This document shows positions 30,173-40,218 of a stretch of DNA of 64,000 nt, one piece after another. The notes below the pieces were generated by a model. The model searched no databases and was not told where the DNA came from. It saw nothing but the letters and a program-made list of their open reading frames with translations. A program made the position numbers and the translations under genes. Positions within the stretch are counted from its first letter, which is position 1; each line of letters begins with the position of its first letter. The DNA comes from Paenibacillus sp. JJ-223. GTDB taxonomy: Bacteria; Bacillota; Bacilli; Paenibacillales; Paenibacillaceae. The stretch spans positions 1 through 64,000 of the forward strand of contig NZ_CAKMMP010000004.1 in NCBI RefSeq assembly GCF_927798175.1. Direction: 5' to 3'.

Positions 30173-31081
30173 TTAATGGTCCTGGCTCTCCCGCTTGGCC
30201 AACTGTTCGAAATCGGACGGCCACGGATCGGCGACCTCCACCTTAGCTCCCGTCAGCGGGTGCGCAAAAGTCAGCCTTTCCCCGTGAAGCGCTTGTCGGC
30301 CGATCTGTTCTTTCCGGCCTCCGTATAACACGTCCCCGACAAGGGGATGACCGACGTGAGCCATGTGCACCCGAATCTGGTGGGTACGTCCCGTTTCCAG
30401 CTTTAACCGCACAAGCGTTGCGTTTTCCCATACCTCTACAACCTGCACACGGGTAATCGCCTCCTGTCCCCCATCGGACACGCGCCTTCGCTGTTTGTGA
30501 TGCCTGTCTTTGCCGATCGGCGCATCAATGATTTTCAGCCGCCCCGGAATCTTGCCTCCTGCAATGGCAACATATTGCCGGTCGATCTCCTTGCGGCGCA
30601 TGGCTTCGTCCAGCTTGGCTAAAGCAAATGCGTTTTTGGCGTACAAAACCGGACCTGTCGTATCCTCGTCCAAACGATGAATGTGGCGCACGCGGGTTTG
30701 TATCCCGTTCATCTCATAGTAAGCTGCCACGGCATGATCCAGAGTGACCGCCCGGTCCTCGCGGCTGCCGTCCGAATGCAGCTTCATGCCTGCCGGCTTG
30801 TGTACCACAAGGCAAAAATCATCCTCGTATAATACGTCAATATCTGCCCAGCGCGGCTCCACGTCCAGGGGAAGAGAAGCAAAAAGGGCCAGCCTTAGCC
30901 GGTCCCCTGCCAGTTGTATGCCGCCTGTCGCCTTGAGCTGGCGGAGCATTTTGTCGGGCATGCCAAGCTCCGAGAGCAGCCACTGCTCGGCTGCAGCTTG
31001 TCTGTCAGCACTGCCCGTCACTTTTTTTCCCGGCGTCAGCTCAAGCCAATCCCCGCGGCGTTTCCAACTTGTTATGCTCAT
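30173..31081 (-). CDS. RluA-family RNA pseudouridine synthase
   Basis: Converts uridine to pseudouridine in rRNA or tRNA. The 302-residue protein has the catalytic-Asp motif [11 protein letters not shown] near residue 150. This differs slightly from the usual HRLDxxTSG by Thr for Ser, but the Asp is present. [20 protein letters not shown] near 245 is also typical. The N-terminal 80 residues differ from the S4 domain of RluD. Its ATG overlaps the hemL stop (ATGA), so it is translated with the haem operon. Which uridine it modifies cannot be told. Confidence 0.9.
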   Translation of the reverse strand: MSITSWKRRGDWLELTPGKKVTGSADRQAAAEQWLLSELGMPDKMLRQLKATGGIQLAGDRLRLALFASLPLDVEPRWADIDVLYEDDFCLVVHKPAGMKLHSDGSREDRAVTLDHAVAAYYEMNGIQTRVRHIHRLDEDTTGPVLYAKNAFALAKLDEAMRRKEIDRQYVAIAGGKIPGRLKIIDAPIGKDRHHKQRRRVSDGGQEAITRVQVVEVWENATLVRLKLETGRTHQIRVHMAHVGHPLVGDVLYGGRKEQIGRQALHGERLTFAHPLTGAKVEVADPWPSDFEQLAKRESQDH

Positions 31082-32382
31082 AGCGATTGCAATGCCTTGC
31101 GGTTTGCCTCGATCGTGTCATCGATGTCTTGTTCCGTGTGGACGCCCGATACGAACATGCCCTCAAACTGGGACGGTGCCACACTGACACCTTGATCGAT
31201 CATGGATGCAAAGTAGCGACGGAAATGATCCAGATTGCTTTCTTTGGCTATGTCATAGCTCGTCACCGGAGTCCCCGTAAAGAACGGGCAGACCATGGAG
31301 CCGACCCGGTTGATCGTGACCGGAATGCCGGCTTCCGCCGCATTTTGCTCGAATCCGGACTGCAGGCGTGCAGATAGCGTTTCAAGCCGATCATAAACTT
31401 CGGGCGTAAGCAGCTTCAAAGTTGTATATCCGGCAGTCATCGCAAGCGGATTGCCGCTAAGCGTTCCGGCCTGGTAGATCGGTCCGGTCGGCGCGATCTG
31501 CTCCATCAGGTCCCGTCTGCCGCCGTAGGCACCAACAGGCAAACCGCCGCCAATCACTTTGCCGAGACAAGTCAGGTCAGGCGTTACCCCAAAGCGTCCT
31601 TGGGCACAGTTCAGGCCAACCCGGAAGCCTGTCATCACTTCATCGAAAATAAGCAAACTGCCGTATTGTTCCGTCAGGCTGCGCAGCCCTTCAAGAAATC
31701 CCGGTAGCGGCGGCACAACACCCATGTTTCCGGCCACGGGCTCCACGATCACGGCGGCAAGCTCCTCACCATAACGCTCGAATGCCAGGCTTACGGATTC
31801 CAGATCATTGTACGGAACCGTAATCGTATTGCTTGCTACACCTTCGGGCACGCCAGGGCTATCCGGCAATCCAAGCGTGGCCACGCCCGATCCGGCTTTG
31901 ATCAGCAGGCTGTCCGCATGTCCGTGATAGGAGCCCTCGAATTTCAAAATTTTGCTGCGGCCGGTCACGCCGCGAGCCAAGCGGATCGCACTCATCGTCG
32001 CTTCCGTACCCGAATTGACCATGCGCACGATGTCGATCGAAGGTACGCGCTCGCACACGAGCTTGGCCATTTCCGTCTCGATGAGCGTTGGAGCCCCAAA
32101 GCTCGTCCCTTTCAGGGCAGTCTCGCGCAAAGCTTCAACAACATCGGGATGGGCATGCCCCATAATCAGCGGTCCCCAGGAAGCGACATAATCGATGAAT
32201 TCGTTCCCGTCGATATCGTAGATTTTGGAGCCTTCGCCGCGCTCTGCATAGATTGGCGTCAATCCAACCGATTTGAATGCGCGAACCGGACTGTTCACTC
32301 CACCGGGTATGTACTGCTTGGCTTCCTCAAATGCGCTGCGGGAGCGCTCGTCGTTCCGACGGCTTCCTTGTTGTGCGGTCAT
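31078..32382 (-). CDS. hemL: Glutamate-1-semialdehyde 2,1-aminomutase
   Basis: PLP enzyme making 5-aminolevulinate from glutamate-1-semialdehyde, the second step of the C5 haem route. The 434-residue class III aminotransferase has [13 protein letters not shown] near residue 140, [11 protein letters not shown] near 240, and the PLP lysine in [18 protein letters not shown] near 265. AAAGGAGG precedes the ATG at 32382. Confidence 0.97.
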   Translation of the reverse strand: MTAQQGSRRNDERSRSAFEEAKQYIPGGVNSPVRAFKSVGLTPIYAERGEGSKIYDIDGNEFIDYVASWGPLIMGHAHPDVVEALRETALKGTSFGAPTLIETEMAKLVCERVPSIDIVRMVNSGTEATMSAIRLARGVTGRSKILKFEGSYHGHADSLLIKAGSGVATLGLPDSPGVPEGVASNTITVPYNDLESVSLAFERYGEELAAVIVEPVAGNMGVVPPLPGFLEGLRSLTEQYGSLLIFDEVMTGFRVGLNCAQGRFGVTPDLTCLGKVIGGGLPVGAYGGRRDLMEQIAPTGPIYQAGTLSGNPLAMTAGYTTLKLLTPEVYDRLETLSARLQSGFEQNAAEAGIPVTINRVGSMVCPFFTGTPVTSYDIAKESNLDHFRRYFASMIDQGVSVAPSQFEGMFVSGVHTEQDIDDTIEANRKALQSL

Positions 32383-32526
32383 TGAACATCCTCCTTTGGA
32401 TTATCCTCCGGCTGTCCATACAATCAAGTACCGACAGCCGGATGGAAACTTCAACATCAATTTGCTATTTAACGATGGAGTAATGGCTCGGGTGCCATGT
32501 CCATGATGCTTATATGGTCTAACCGT
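32383..32526. other. hemL-hemB spacer with a hairpin
   Basis: The 144-bp spacer has a hairpin at about 32404-32443 (TCCGGCTGTC and GACAGCCGGA arms) without a T-run on the minus strand. It may be an mRNA processing or stability element inside the operon. Confidence 0.45.
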
Positions 32527-33528
32527 TTATTTCTCGGCAAGCCAGCGGCAAGCGTCCTTGCCATGATACGTTATGATCATGTCCGCCCCGGCACGTTTCA
32601 TGCTGAGCAGGATTTCCATGGCCACTTTTTTCTCATCGATCCAACCTTGCATCGCAGCCGCTTTGACCATCGCGTATTCACCGCTCACATTATAAGCAAC
32701 CAGCGGCAAGTCGAATTGATCCTTGATCGTGCGCATGACGTCCAGGTAGGAAAGGGATGGCTTCACCATCAGCATATCAGCGCCTTCGAGTACATCTGTC
32801 TCCGCTTCGCGAATGGCTTCCCGCACGTTAGCCGGGTCCATCTGATATGATTTGCGGTCCCCGAATTGCGGCGTGGAATCGGCAGCCTCACGGAACGGAC
32901 CGTAGAAGGCGGAGGCGTATTTAACGGAATAAGACATAATCGGAATATGGCTGAAGCCATTTTCGTCCAGTCCCGCCCGGATGGCTTGCACGAAACCGTC
33001 CATCATGTTGGACGGCGCGATGATATCCGCCCCCGCCTTCGCTTGGGATACCGCGGTTTTGACCAACAGCTCCAGCGATTCATCATTCATCACATCGCCG
33101 CATACATGCCCGTCCACTTCGGTGGTATGCACCATGCCGCAGTGGCCGTGATCGGTATATTCGCACAGGCAGGTATCCGCTACAACGATCAGTTCGGGAT
33201 ACCAGGATTTGATCAAACGCGTCGCTTCCTGCACGATGCCGTCATCGGCGAAACCGGAAGTGCCTACACTATCCTTCGTTTCCGGAATGCCGAACAATAA
33301 GACAGCCGGGATTCCAAGTTCAACAATTTCGGTGACCTCTTCCTTAAGTCGGTCCAACGAGAACCGGAATACGCCGGGCATCGATTTGATCTCGGATTTG
33401 ACGTTCTCTCCATAAATAACGTAAATCGGCTGGATGAAATCATCCACCGACAGATGTGTTTCTCTCACCATATTGCGAATGCCCGCTGACTGGCGCAAAC
33501 GGCGATGACGTACAATCGGAAAACTCAT
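32527..33528 (-). CDS. hemB: Porphobilinogen synthase
   Basis: Condenses two 5-aminolevulinates to porphobilinogen. The 333-residue protein has the metal-site stretch [16 protein letters not shown] near residue 117, the Schiff-base lysine segment [14 protein letters not shown] near 200 and [11 protein letters not shown] near 248 with the second catalytic lysine. The cysteines indicate a zinc-dependent form. GGGAGGC precedes the ATG. Confidence 0.97.
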   Translation of the reverse strand: MSFPIVRHRRLRQSAGIRNMVRETHLSVDDFIQPIYVIYGENVKSEIKSMPGVFRFSLDRLKEEVTEIVELGIPAVLLFGIPETKDSVGTSGFADDGIVQEATRLIKSWYPELIVVADTCLCEYTDHGHCGMVHTTEVDGHVCGDVMNDESLELLVKTAVSQAKAGADIIAPSNMMDGFVQAIRAGLDENGFSHIPIMSYSVKYASAFYGPFREAADSTPQFGDRKSYQMDPANVREAIREAETDVLEGADMLMVKPSLSYLDVMRTIKDQFDLPLVAYNVSGEYAMVKAAAMQGWIDEKKVAMEILLSMKRAGADMIITYHGKDACRWLAEK

Positions 33529-33662
33529 AACGTAATGCCTCCCTTAGAATATGTTCATGCAAAAAGGGAAGCGCGCCGGGTTCATATCGAAATCAGCACG
33601 CTTCTGTCGTAAGCGCAACCTTGCAATGATCGCACTCTTCGGTTCAGTTCATTAACACCCGA

Positions 33663-35225
33663 TCAACGTGAATCCTTGCCTGCAAGTACAGGCTTTCTTT
33701 GCCACTCGCACAGTGCCGAAATCAGGCTCTCCATCGTCGCTTCTTTCGCCATCATCGTTACATGCAATCCGGCCTTCTCGGCCGTTTTGGCTGTAACCGG
33801 CCCAATGCACGCAATTTCCACGTTTTTCAGCAGCGGCAGCGGATCGGACAACCCCATGCGCTTTAACATTTCCATAAAGTTCGTCACGGTGGAAGAACTG
33901 GTGAACGTCACCGCATGAATTCCGCCTTCTTCAAGCAGCTTCAGCAGCTCGTCGTCGTTCTCGCCCGCAAGCACCGTATCGTAGATTATCGCCTCGGTGA
34001 CCTCAAGCCCACGTTCCCGCAGCTGCTCGGGCAGCCACGACCTGGCGAGGTCGCCGTGCGGAAGCAGTACTTTTTGCCCCTGGATCAGTTCGTTTTCATA
34101 GGCGTCAAGCATGCCTTCGGCCTGGAACGGTCCGGGAATCAGCTCGGCAGCAATGCCGCGTTTGCGCAAGGCTTCCGCCGTGGACGGGCCTACCGCAGCA
34201 ATTCTCGCTTTGTACATGGAACGAATGTCTTTGCCCTGCTGCTCCAAATGGCGGAAGAAAAATTCGACGCCGTTAACACTCGTAAAAAACACCCAATCAT
34301 AAGCATCCAGCTGATGAAAGGCTTGCTCCACGCCATGTAAAGCAGCCTCGTTCGTTGGCATCACCGTTTCGATGACCGGGAACTCATAAGGCTCCCCGCC
34401 AAGCTCTTCGATGCGGTTCACCAGTTCGCTCGCCTGGCTGCGCGCCCGGGTTACCAGAATCCGCTTGCCAAAGAGCGGCATGAATTCCGCCCACTTCAAT
34501 TGTTCCCGCTGCTTGACGACATCACCAACGACGATGACTGCCGGCGGCTGGAAATCGGCAGCGAGCACTTTGGCCTCAATGTCCGCCAGCGTACCCGTGA
34601 GCGTGTCCTGCTCGGCCCTTGTCCCCCAACGCACCAGCGCTACCGGCGTTTCCGGCGGTCTGCCGTGTTTGATGAGCTGCTCGCTGATATAACCGATTTT
34701 CGCTACGCCCATCATAAATACCAGGGTACCCGTAGCGTTCGTCACTTTATCCCAATGAATGCTCCGGTCCAGCTTGTCAGGGCTTTCATGGCCCGTAATG
34801 ATGGAGATGGATGAGGCGTAATCGCGATGGGTCACAGGAATGCCTGCATACGCAGGCACGCTAATCGCTGCGGTTACGCCAGGTACGATTTCGTAAGGAA
34901 CGCCGTTTTTGCGCAGCAAATCGGCTTCTTCGCCTACCCGTCCGAATATTGTGGGATCTCCGCCTTTAAGACGGACCACAACTTTGCCTTCAAGTGCAAG
35001 ATCGACAAGCAGCTGATTGATCTCTTCCTGCTTCATCGTGTGTCTGTCCGGCCGTTTGCCCACATATATTTTAACTGCGCCAGGCTTCATCAGCTTGAGC
35101 AATCGCGGACTGGCCAAACGATCATAAACAACCGCATCCGCCTTGCCGATGGATTCCCATCCTTTTACCGTGATCAGCTTTGCGTCCCCTGGACCAGCAC
35201 CAACCAAAAACACCTTTCCCACCAT
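33663..35225 (-). CDS. hemD: Fused uroporphyrinogen-III methyltransferase / uroporphyrinogen-III synthase
   Basis: A two-domain protein of 520 residues. Residues 1-250 are an SAM-dependent SUMT/CobA (VGKVFLVGAGPGDAKLITVKG; RLKGGDPTIFGRVGEEAD; GIPVTHRDYAS) that makes precorrin-2. Residues 255-510 are HemD (GKRILVTRARSQASELVNRI; YDWVFFTSVNGVEFF; AVTFTSSSTVTNF), which closes the ring to uroporphyrinogen III. The start at 35225 has GAGG upstream and lies just after hemC. With the Met8-like gene nearby, the operon makes both haem and sirohaem. In Bacillus subtilis the two activities are separate proteins. Confidence 0.95.
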   Translation of the reverse strand: MVGKVFLVGAGPGDAKLITVKGWESIGKADAVVYDRLASPRLLKLMKPGAVKIYVGKRPDRHTMKQEEINQLLVDLALEGKVVVRLKGGDPTIFGRVGEEADLLRKNGVPYEIVPGVTAAISVPAYAGIPVTHRDYASSISIITGHESPDKLDRSIHWDKVTNATGTLVFMMGVAKIGYISEQLIKHGRPPETPVALVRWGTRAEQDTLTGTLADIEAKVLAADFQPPAVIVVGDVVKQREQLKWAEFMPLFGKRILVTRARSQASELVNRIEELGGEPYEFPVIETVMPTNEAALHGVEQAFHQLDAYDWVFFTSVNGVEFFFRHLEQQGKDIRSMYKARIAAVGPSTAEALRKRGIAAELIPGPFQAEGMLDAYENELIQGQKVLLPHGDLARSWLPEQLRERGLEVTEAIIYDTVLAGENDDELLKLLEEGGIHAVTFTSSSTVTNFMEMLKRMGLSDPLPLLKNVEIACIGPVTAKTAEKAGLHVTMMAKEATMESLISALCEWQRKPVLAGKDSR

Positions 35226-35229
35226 ATCC

Positions 35230-36183
35230 TCATCCCCTAACTTCTGCCAGTATCTGCTCTGCTCCCCGTTCAATCAGTCTCCAGGCCACTTCTTCTCCGA
35301 GGCGAACCGGGTCCTTGCCGGTAAGAGTCTCCTTCAAAATCAGTCCGCCATCCGGCGTACCGACCATTCCCGTTAATTGTAACGTGTTTTGTCCATCGGG
35401 GGAATCCACTTCTTGTTTCGTCCAGACGGCATGTGCACCGATCGGAACCTGGCATCCACCGTTCAGCACGCTGAGAAACCGTCGCTCGGCCATTACCGGC
35501 AGCGCTGTCTCCTGATCGTTATAAAGGCTCAGCAAGTGGCGAAGCTCCGCGTCGTCCTCACGGCATTCGATGCCCAGCGCACCTTGTCCTACAGCCGGAA
35601 GCGACTGCCCCTCGTTCAGATATTCGGTAATGCGATCCTGCCAGCCCATCCGGTGCAATCCTGCCGCCGCCAAAATGATGGCATCCAAACCTTCGGTCTC
35701 CAGCTTGCGCAGGCGGGAATCGATATTTCCGCGCAGCGATTCCAGCTGAAGGTCAGGACGGTAGGCTTTGATCTGGCTGGAACGCCGCAGGCTGCTTGTG
35801 CCGACCCGCGCGCCTTCGGGCAGCTGATCCAGTGTAAGACCTTTGCCTGAAATCAGCGCATCCCGGGGATCGACGCGACGGGGAACCGCCCCGTTGATGA
35901 GTCCTTCCGGCAATTCTGACGGCATGTCTTTCATGCTGTGCACCGCCATGTCGATCGTATGATCCAGCATGGCCTGTTCGATTTCTTTGACGAAGAGGCC
36001 TTTGCCGCCAACCTTGGAGAGCGTTACATCCAGAATAAGGTCCCCTTTGGTGACGATCTTATGGACCTCAAAATCGAACTCCAGCCCCTCGCGTTTGCTT
36101 ATGCTGCGCAAATCGTCGATGACGTGACCCGTTTGGGTCAATGCCAAGGCACTTTGCCTGCTTCCCACTTTAATGGTTCTCAT
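35230..36183 (-). CDS. hemC: Porphobilinogen deaminase (hydroxymethylbilane synthase)
   Basis: Polymerises four porphobilinogens into hydroxymethylbilane. The 317-residue protein has [12 protein letters not shown] at residue 7, [13 protein letters not shown] near 128 and [13 protein letters not shown] near 243, whose Cys binds the dipyrromethane cofactor. Its start overlaps the end of the Met8-like gene by 14 bp. CAGGAGGGG lies upstream. Confidence 0.97.
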   Translation of the reverse strand: MRTIKVGSRQSALALTQTGHVIDDLRSISKREGLEFDFEVHKIVTKGDLILDVTLSKVGGKGLFVKEIEQAMLDHTIDMAVHSMKDMPSELPEGLINGAVPRRVDPRDALISGKGLTLDQLPEGARVGTSSLRRSSQIKAYRPDLQLESLRGNIDSRLRKLETEGLDAIILAAAGLHRMGWQDRITEYLNEGQSLPAVGQGALGIECREDDAELRHLLSLYNDQETALPVMAERRFLSVLNGGCQVPIGAHAVWTKQEVDSPDGQNTLQLTGMVGTPDGGLILKETLTGKDPVRLGEEVAWRLIERGAEQILAEVRG

Positions 36184-36838
36184 GTTCTACGTCCCCTCCT
36201 GAATTACGGGATATCCAGCTCCCGATTTCTTCTTCCGTCCACCACTTGAACCGGCCGGAACGAATGTCCTCCAGTAGATTCATCTCGGTCAAGCTTCGCA
36301 GCAAGATCGCCCGTTTCCGGGGAGATGGCACACGCGCCTTCACTTCCTTGCGCATCCGATGAAGGAATTCGATATATGTTTCGTATTCATCGCCGAACTG
36401 CTCTTCCAACGCGGCACGGATTGCCGCAGCTGCGGCCGGACCTGCTCCGGCAGTGGAAATCGCAATGCTCATTCTCCCCCGTCTGACCACGCTCGGGGTG
36501 GTGAATGTACTCCGTTCGGATGACATCGCATCGTTGACCAAAATATTTTCAGCCATTGCCTCCTTGACCACGGACAAGTTGACGTCTTCCCGGTCTGTAG
36601 CCGCATATACGAGAAAGGCCCCCCGCAAATCTCCGTTGCGGTAGGCCCGGGCCATCCATTCGATTCGGGAATCCTGATGCAATTGTTTCAATTCCGGCGT
36701 CGCGTCCGGACTAATGACTTTAATTTTGGCCCCCGTATTCAGAAGTCCTCTGACCTTCCGCTCAGCAACGCGGCCTCCGCCGATTACGCAGCAGGTCTTC
36801 CCGGCTGCATCTACAAAGAGCGGCGTGTAACACTCCAT
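36170..36838 (-). CDS. Precorrin-2 dehydrogenase / sirohydrochlorin ferrochelatase-like protein
   Basis: A 222-residue protein of the Met8/CysG N-terminal family. The Rossmann motif [18 protein letters not shown] at residue 16 is followed by [11 protein letters not shown] near 78, the [19 protein letters not shown] segment near 103 with the conserved Asp, and [16 protein letters not shown]. It should oxidise precorrin-2 and may insert iron to give sirohaem. The enzyme that makes precorrin-2 is the CobA half encoded two genes downstream. Whether it also chelates iron is not clear from sequence. Confidence 0.9.
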   Translation of the reverse strand: MECYTPLFVDAAGKTCCVIGGGRVAERKVRGLLNTGAKIKVISPDATPELKQLHQDSRIEWMARAYRNGDLRGAFLVYAATDREDVNLSVVKEAMAENILVNDAMSSERSTFTTPSVVRRGRMSIAISTAGAGPAAAAAIRAALEEQFGDEYETYIEFLHRMRKEVKARVPSPRKRAILLRSLTEMNLLEDIRSGRFKWWTEEEIGSWISRNSGGDVEHENH

Positions 36839-36841
36839 GAT

Positions 36842-37678
36842 TCACTCTCCCGTCCAACGATGAAATGCCGAATATGCATTGGATAAAAAGCTTATGATGA
36901 CCAAACCATAACCGATCAGCGTCCATCTTGCCATAACGATCGCGGAGAACTGCTTTCTTCTTTTGGAGATAAAATACCCGATATAGATCGCGATGGCCAG
37001 GCCGGTGGCCAACACCTTCAAATCCAGCAGCAGCATCCAGCGGGTTTCCGCCACGATGGACAACACGGCCAGCACGACCGATACACCTAAGAGCGGCGTT
37101 CCGATCAGTGTGGCTCCATCCATGGTTTTGCTGATCACTTCAAGACTGGGCAAACGACGCATCGTTTCATTCCATTTTTTGCTTTTCAGCTTGCGATGCA
37201 GGAACATGTAAAGCAACGCAAACACGGCAGCTACGGTCAAAGCCGCAAACCCCAGATTGGCAAGCGTAATGTGCATAATCAACAGACCGTGTACCGTTTG
37301 CCAATTATGGAGCGAAATTTCGCCGGCCGTAAACCACAATCTGTTCAGCACGGTGACCGCAAACCCAACGATGTTCAGCAACAGGATCGCAAATTCCGAA
37401 CGCGGAATCCGGGTCATCGCCAAAGACATCAATACAAGGCTGAACGAAAAGATGCAAAGAAAATCAAAGGTCGTATAAATGGGAAAATGCCCCTCGGTCC
37501 ACATACGCATCACGATATGCGTTACCTGGAGCAACCATACAACGATAAGAAACCCCAAGCCCGTCCGCTTCGCCCCCACATTGCGTCGAATGCAATCCGA
37601 GAAATAGAACAGAAGGCTCAGGGCATACATGTAAATCAGAGCTTCATAAATTTGTTCAGCAAGGGTCAAGCCGTCCAC
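36842..37678 (-). CDS. hemX: HemX / CcsA-family membrane protein
   Basis: An integral membrane protein of about 278 residues with eight hydrophobic segments, related to the cytochrome c assembly protein CcsA/CcmC. The WQTVHGLLIMHITLANLGFA segment resembles the haem-handling region of that family. In Bacillus HemX lowers the level of HemA. It directly follows hemA as in Bacillus. The start may be the GTG at 37678, or better the TTG at 37669, since GGCGG is adjacent to the former. The exact start is undecided. Confidence 0.9.
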   Translation of the reverse strand: MDGLTLAEQIYEALIYMYALSLLFYFSDCIRRNVGAKRTGLGFLIVVWLLQVTHIVMRMWTEGHFPIYTTFDFLCIFSFSLVLMSLAMTRIPRSEFAILLLNIVGFAVTVLNRLWFTAGEISLHNWQTVHGLLIMHITLANLGFAALTVAAVFALLYMFLHRKLKSKKWNETMRRLPSLEVISKTMDGATLIGTPLLGVSVVLAVLSIVAETRWMLLLDLKVLATGLAIAIYIGYFISKRRKQFSAIVMARWTLIGYGLVIISFLSNAYSAFHRWTGE

Positions 37679-37683
37679 CCGCC

Positions 37684-39072
37684 TTATACACTTGCCGGAG
37701 CATATGTTGTCATTGCGCCTTGCCGCGAGTCGTTCATGCGTACAGAACCCGATTTGCGCAATGCGGAGGCGTCGCTTTGATCCACCTTCTCAGCAGCAGT
37801 CTCCACGGCATCTTCCAAGGCAAAAATTTGGGTGAACATGCGCAAGGCGTCATCGCCCTGCTTTGTCCCCGCCATTTCCTTGATCCGGTTAATCGGATCC
37901 GTGGTCATCTGGTTGACGATGCTTTTGGTCAGTCGGCGAATGACCTTGCGCTGGTGCTCATCCAGCTCGGGCAGCTTGTTGAACAGGCTCTCCATCGTTT
38001 CTTCATGGATGGAAGCCCCCTTCTCCTGCAGCGCACGAATGACCGGACGAACACCCAACGTTTTGAGCCAATGATAATAATCTTCCATGTCCAACTCGAT
38101 CATTTTCTCGATCTTCGCCGCTTCCGCTTTGCGCATCTCCAGATTGCTTTCCACGATCCCTTCAAGGTCGTCGATATCGTACAAAAATACGTTGGACAGC
38201 TCTCCAATGGCCGGATCGATATCGCGGGGAACCGCAATGTCGATCAGGAACAACGGACGGGATTGACGGTGTTTCATGCTCTCCCTCACGACTGATGCGT
38301 CCAAAACGTAGCGATCAGCTCCTGTCGAACTGATCACGATGTCCACTTCATGCAACCTGTCCAGCGCCTCTTCCACGGTGCACGGCGTCCCCCGGAATTT
38401 GGCTGCGAGCTCCTCGGCCCGCGCCAGCGTCCGGTTAGCGACAATCACCTCGGAAGCTCCACTCGCGTACAAATGCTTAACGGTCAGCTCGCTCATTTTA
38501 CCGGCCCCGAGAATAAGCACCTTCTTGTCCGTAAACATGCCAAAAATCCGCTTGCCCAATTCAACGGCCGCATAACTGACGGAAACGGCGCTTTCGCCGA
38601 TCGACGTTTCGGAATGCGCACGTTTGCCGAGCGTAACCGCCTGTTTGAACAGCATGTTGAACCAGGTCCCCGTCGCTTTCTCCTCTTGCGCTTTGAAGAA
38701 GGCTTGCTTGACCTGACCCAAAATTTGCGTTTCTCCGATGACCATGGAGTCCAAGCCGCAAATGACCCGGAACAAATGGCGGATCGCCTGGTCATCCTCA
38801 TATATATATAAATGCTGCGTAAATTCCTCGCGCGGAACGCCGAACCACTGTTCCATAAAAGTGCGAATGAAATAACCGCACATGTGAAGACGGTCTACCA
38901 CGACATACAACTCTGTACGGTTGCAAGTGGCCACGATTACACCTTCCAACACACTCTTGGTCAGCTTGAGCTGCTTCAGCGCTTCGGACAGATCTTTTTC
39001 TGCAAACGTGAACCGTTCCCTTACCTCTACAGGCGCCGTGCGATAATTCAAACCAACGACAACGATGTGCAT
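37684..39072 (-). CDS. hemA: Glutamyl-tRNA reductase
   Basis: NADPH-dependent reduction of glutamyl-tRNA to glutamate-1-semialdehyde, the committed step of haem synthesis. The 462-residue protein has VATCNRTELYVV with the catalytic Cys near residue 50, SMVIGETQILGQVK near 110, and the NADPH site VLILGAGKMSELTVKHL near 190. It is the first gene of the hem operon, with the promoter about 80-105 bp upstream. Confidence 0.97.
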   Translation of the reverse strand: MHIVVVGLNYRTAPVEVRERFTFAEKDLSEALKQLKLTKSVLEGVIVATCNRTELYVVVDRLHMCGYFIRTFMEQWFGVPREEFTQHLYIYEDDQAIRHLFRVICGLDSMVIGETQILGQVKQAFFKAQEEKATGTWFNMLFKQAVTLGKRAHSETSIGESAVSVSYAAVELGKRIFGMFTDKKVLILGAGKMSELTVKHLYASGASEVIVANRTLARAEELAAKFRGTPCTVEEALDRLHEVDIVISSTGADRYVLDASVVRESMKHRQSRPLFLIDIAVPRDIDPAIGELSNVFLYDIDDLEGIVESNLEMRKAEAAKIEKMIELDMEDYYHWLKTLGVRPVIRALQEKGASIHEETMESLFNKLPELDEHQRKVIRRLTKSIVNQMTTDPINRIKEMAGTKQGDDALRMFTQIFALEDAVETAAEKVDQSDASALRKSGSVRMNDSRQGAMTTYAPASV

Positions 39073-39420
39073 TGCAAGTTCACCTGCCTAATAAATTTCC
39101 AATCATAGTGTTTTCTTCATATCTTCATCCATCTTGGATCAACATAGTTAATTATATCACATATCATGGACTTGACAGGGGCGTTTTTATGAAATGTTTA
39201 TGAAATCCCCATGAGCATGCTTCGCTTGCAATGCCAATAATGGTAGTGTTTCACAAATCTCCAGCGTTATGCGCACACATCCGATTTAACATGCTTAAGC
39301 CAATAGCCACGGAAAAATCCATGGCCATTTTGGCATTCGACTCTCCTTGAAATCCATTGAAATCAAGCAGCCTTGTCATTAAGCTCGCATCATGGCAGGT
39401 CGACCCATCACGTTCAGGTG
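39073..39420. other. hemA-ysxC intergenic region with hemA promoter
   Basis: A 348-bp gap. On the minus strand a -10 TATAAT (39151-39156) with a CTGTCA -35 (39173-39178, 16-nt spacer) probably drives hemA. I see no gene, riboswitch or convincing terminator in the rest. Confidence 0.6.
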
Positions 39421-40065
39421 TCAAGCTTCGGTTTCGTCCTGCGGTTGATCGGTTTGTTCCTCCGATGCCGGCGTTTCGCCGATGCCGGCATAACTTTCAA
39501 TGATCGCCCACAGTTCTTCTTTTCCCCATCCTTCTTCAGAGGAAAACGGCACGAACGGATCATCGGCACGAAGGCCCAACGCTTCCTTGATCACCTTCAG
39601 GTGTTTGGGGCGGCGCGTTTTGGGGATCTTGTCCATCTTCGTCGCCACGACCACGACGGGCAAGCCGTGATGCCGCAGCCATTCATGCATCATGACGTCA
39701 TCCTTGGAAGGCTCGTGACGCATGTCCACCATTTGCATGACCAGTTTGAGCTCATCACGCTCCAGCAAGTACTTTTCCATCATTTTTCCCCAGGCAAAAC
39801 GCTGCTGCTTCGACACCTTTGCATAACCGTATCCCGGAAAATCGACGAAATAAAGATCCTGGTTGATCCGGTAATAGTTCAATTGCTGCGTTTTCCCCGG
39901 CGTTGCGCTTGTACGGGCCAGGTTTTTGCGGCTGATCATGCGGTTGATCAAGGATGACTTGCCCACATTGGAACGCCCCGCCAAGGCGATTTCCGGCAAG
40001 CCGTCGGCTGGATACTGCTCAGGCCTCACGGCGCTGATTACAAATTCGGAATGCTTTACTTTCAT
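39421..40065 (-). CDS. ysxC: Ribosome biogenesis GTPase YsxC/EngB
   Basis: Small GTPase needed for 50S assembly. The 214-residue protein has G1 [16 protein letters not shown] near residue 32, the FPGYGYA switch near 75 and TKMDKIPKT near 142. It sits between lonA and hemA as in Bacillus. The C-terminal 20 residues are Glu/Thr-rich. Confidence 0.96.
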   Translation of the reverse strand: MKVKHSEFVISAVRPEQYPADGLPEIALAGRSNVGKSSLINRMISRKNLARTSATPGKTQQLNYYRINQDLYFVDFPGYGYAKVSKQQRFAWGKMMEKYLLERDELKLVMQMVDMRHEPSKDDVMMHEWLRHHGLPVVVVATKMDKIPKTRRPKHLKVIKEALGLRADDPFVPFSSEEGWGKEELWAIIESYAGIGETPASEEQTDQPQDETEA

Positions 40066-40144
40066 GTCTGCTCGATCCTCTCTTTACCCCTGCCCACTCA
40101 ACGAGAATCGATGAGGGCAGGTCGTTCATCATCACCATCATACC

Positions 40145-40188
40145 AAAAAAACCGTTCCAGCGGACGCCGAAGCCTCCGCAGAACGGTT
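40145..40188 (-). terminator. Terminator after lonA
   Basis: AACCGTTC/GAACGGTT outer arms and CGGA/TCCG inner arms, ending in TTTTTTT on the minus strand. Confidence 0.8.
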
Positions 40189-40218
40189 TATTCTTCATAC
40201 GCTCCCTCGGATGGCGCG

